A DNA stretch of 64,000 nucleotides from Agrobacterium leguminum (GTDB lineage Bacteria; Pseudomonadota; Alphaproteobacteria; Rhizobiales; Rhizobiaceae). Made by a program: the position numbers and the translations under genes. This document shows, in pieces, positions 62,791 to 64,000 of this stretch. The stretch is from assembly GCF_015704895.1 (NCBI RefSeq), contig NZ_JADQWB010000013.1:62001-126000 (forward strand). Reading direction: 5' to 3'. Each line of letters begins with the position of its first letter. Positions within the stretch are counted from its first letter, which is position 1. The notes under the pieces were generated by a model. That model was given only the letters and a program-made list of their open reading frames with translations. It ran no database searches and was not told the origin of the DNA.

Positions 62791-63793
62791 AGCGGATCCT
62801 CGGGTCGAGAATGCCGTACAGCACGTCGGCAATCAGGTTGAAGAGCACGATCAGCACCGCGAAAATGAAGGTGAGCGTCTGCACCAGCGGAATATCCGCG
62901 CCCTGAACGGCGGTGATCAGCAATTGGCCAAGCCCGTTCACGCGGAAAATCTGCTCGGTGATGATGGCGCCGGAAAAGATGGTCGGCACGCCGAGCGCAA
63001 TCACGGTCACGACCGGGATCAGGCTGTTGCGCAGTACGTGGATGAGCAGGACGGATTTTTCCTTCACGCCCTTGGCGCGCGCGGTGCGCACATAATCCTG
63101 GTGCAGATTGTCGAGCATGGAGGCGCGCACGAAGCGGCTGATCTGCGAGACATTGTAGAGCGTCAGCACCAGCACGGGCAGGAACATCTGCTTGACCTGC
63201 GCCACGAAACTTCCCCAGTCGGTCACCTGAAGGTTGGTGTCGTAAACGGAAGGGAACCATTGCAGGTAAGAGCTGAAGATGACCACCAGCAGCACGCCGG
63301 TGAAGAAAGTCGGCACCGAATAACCGACCATCGAGACGAAAGTGCCGATCTGGTCGAAGATCGAATATTGCTTATAGGCGGAAATGACGCCGATCGGGAT
63401 CGCCAGCAGCGCACCGAAGAGATAGGCGAGGCCCACCACCCACAGTGTCTGCGGCATGCGCTGAATGACGAGATCGACCACCGGGCTGCGTGTCGCCCAG
63501 GAGAGCACCCGCATGCGGCTGCCATCGCCGATCTGCCAGCCGGTCAGCCTTTCAATGAGGTTCAGCGGTTCGTTGATGAAGAATTGCTGCAGCCACATCA
63601 GGTAACGGATGAAGAAGGGCTGATCGAGGCCGAGCGAGGCGCGGATTTGCTCGCGCACTTCAGGCGGGATGGTGAGCGGCAGGTCGCCGGTCGGGTCGTT
63701 CGGCGCAAGATCGAGCAGCGCGAAGATGACGAAGCTGATGACAAGCAGCGTCGGTACGGCAAAGGCAAGCCGCCGGAGCGTAAAGGTAAACAT
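62783..63793 (-). CDS. Peptide-type ABC transporter permease (DppB family, third system)
   Basis: A 336-residue permease with the DppB N-terminus LRRLAFAVPTLLVISFVIFA, VREQIRASLGLDQPFFIRYL and EAA loop YVRTARAKGVKEKSVLLIHV. The extra periplasmic region LIERLTGWQIGDGSRMRVLS is longer than in the other two DppB copies here and recalls the oligopeptide or glutathione-type subgroup. It lies downstream of a binding-protein gene cut by the window edge. Confidence 0.92.
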   Translation of the reverse strand: MFTFTLRRLAFAVPTLLVISFVIFALLDLAPNDPTGDLPLTIPPEVREQIRASLGLDQPFFIRYLMWLQQFFINEPLNLIERLTGWQIGDGSRMRVLSWATRSPVVDLVIQRMPQTLWVVGLAYLFGALLAIPIGVISAYKQYSIFDQIGTFVSMVGYSVPTFFTGVLLVVIFSSYLQWFPSVYDTNLQVTDWGSFVAQVKQMFLPVLVLTLYNVSQISRFVRASMLDNLHQDYVRTARAKGVKEKSVLLIHVLRNSLIPVVTVIALGVPTIFSGAIITEQIFRVNGLGQLLITAVQGADIPLVQTLTFIFAVLIVLFNLIADVLYGILDPRIRYD

Positions 63794-63897
63794 CTGAAAC
63801 TCTCCAGACCCAGAGCGCGGCAGGACGAAAATTGGGAGCGTTTTCGCCTTAGCGCGGCAAATGTGTCTTCAGATCATGGTCCAGGGGCATGCAGAAG

Positions 63898-63925
63898 GCC
63901 GGCCTCTCCGGGGGGAGAAGCCGGC
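63898..63925 (-). terminator. Intercistronic hairpin between third binding-protein gene and permease
   Basis: GCCGGCCTCTC and GAGAAGCCGGC pair over 11 bases with one mismatch-type position around a short G-rich loop. It lies 11 bases after the binding-protein stop, where other importers in this window also have hairpins or repeats. A role in mRNA stability or partial termination is inferred. Confidence 0.5.
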
Positions 63926-63936
63926 GCATCCGCGTG

Positions 63937-64000
63937 TTACTTCTTGCGGGACCAGTCCGCGACGTTCCAGAGTTCCGAATCCCAGGCATTCATGCGAACG
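63937..64000 (-). CDS. 3' end of a peptide-type binding-protein gene (partial)
   Basis: The minus-strand frame ending at the stop of 63937-63939 reads MNAWDSELWNVADWSRKK at its end, with the window edge just upstream. This looks like the C-terminus of a DppA/OppA-type binding protein and lies directly before the dppB-like permease gene. Only about 20 residues are visible, so the call rests mainly on position. An ATPase pair, if there is one, would have to lie outside the window. Confidence 0.6.
   Translation of the reverse strand, partial: VRMNAWDSELWNVADWSRKK

Overview
The window reads as chromosomal DNA of an Agrobacterium/Rhizobium-type alphaproteobacterium. The evidence is: high GC, dense operons with ATGA stop/start overlaps, many peptide-type and spermidine-type ABC importers with LysR, IclR and LacI regulators, rhizobial mosaic palindromic repeats between genes, and a complete gene set for an agrobactin/vibriobactin-type catechol siderophore. 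I saw no rRNA, tRNA, CRISPR array, transposase or phage gene. Names are assigned by recognising motifs and family likeness; no database search was run.

Layout. 1-6.1 kb: nnrS followed by napEFDABC, the periplasmic nitrate reductase operon, ending in a clear terminator. 6.1-8.1 kb: a Tat-exported PhoX-type phosphatase. 8.2-13.5 kb, minus strand: entC-entE-entB-entA-entD, which make, activate and load 2,3-dihydroxybenzoate (DHB). 13.6-22.9 kb: the assembly line, consisting of a Cy-Cy-A protein, a free-standing VibH-like condensation enzyme, a C-PCP-C protein on the opposite strand, and an extra small aryl-carrier protein. 22.8-27.8 kb, minus strand: siderophore-interacting reductase, binding protein, two permeases and an ATPase. 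28-32.4 kb: a flavin monooxygenase, an IclR regulator and a TonB-dependent receptor.

How the siderophore region works together. Chorismate is converted to DHB by EntC, EntB and EntA. EntE loads DHB on the aryl carrier, which EntD primes. The VibH-like enzyme should acylate a polyamine. The two NRPS halves together carry the domains of one VibF (Cy-Cy-A plus C-PCP-C), predicted to make a threonine-derived oxazoline and attach it to the DHB-polyamine. The ferric complex would return through the TonB receptor, FepBDGC-like importer and reductase. Two sequences that match the RirA operator pattern TGA-N9-TCA lie at the divergent entC/NRPS promoter and just before the receptor gene.

The right half is catabolic and transport DNA. 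32.6-34.9 kb: glutaryl-CoA dehydrogenase with a divergent LysR. 35.0-35.6 kb: an unusual HTH-VOC fusion. 35.7-43.3 kb: a purine-salvage operon (LacI repressor with an 18-bp palindromic operator, spermidine-family ABC importer, nucleoside hydrolase, adenine deaminase). 43.4-45.6 kb: divergent LysR and MFS transporter. 45.6-54.4 kb: M20 amidohydrolase, phosphoribosyltransferase, membrane-type dipeptidase and a complete dpp-type importer. 54.5-61.7 kb: LysR, a second peptide-type importer lacking ATPases, amidase, PfpI-like protein and a ribbon-helix-helix protein. 61.9-64.0 kb: a third peptide-type importer, cut by the window edge.

The most interesting material is the split VibF-type assembly line with its degenerate joint and second aryl carrier, the HTH-VOC fusion, and the purine operon served by a polyamine-type importer. 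None of these can be called undescribed from sequence alone.
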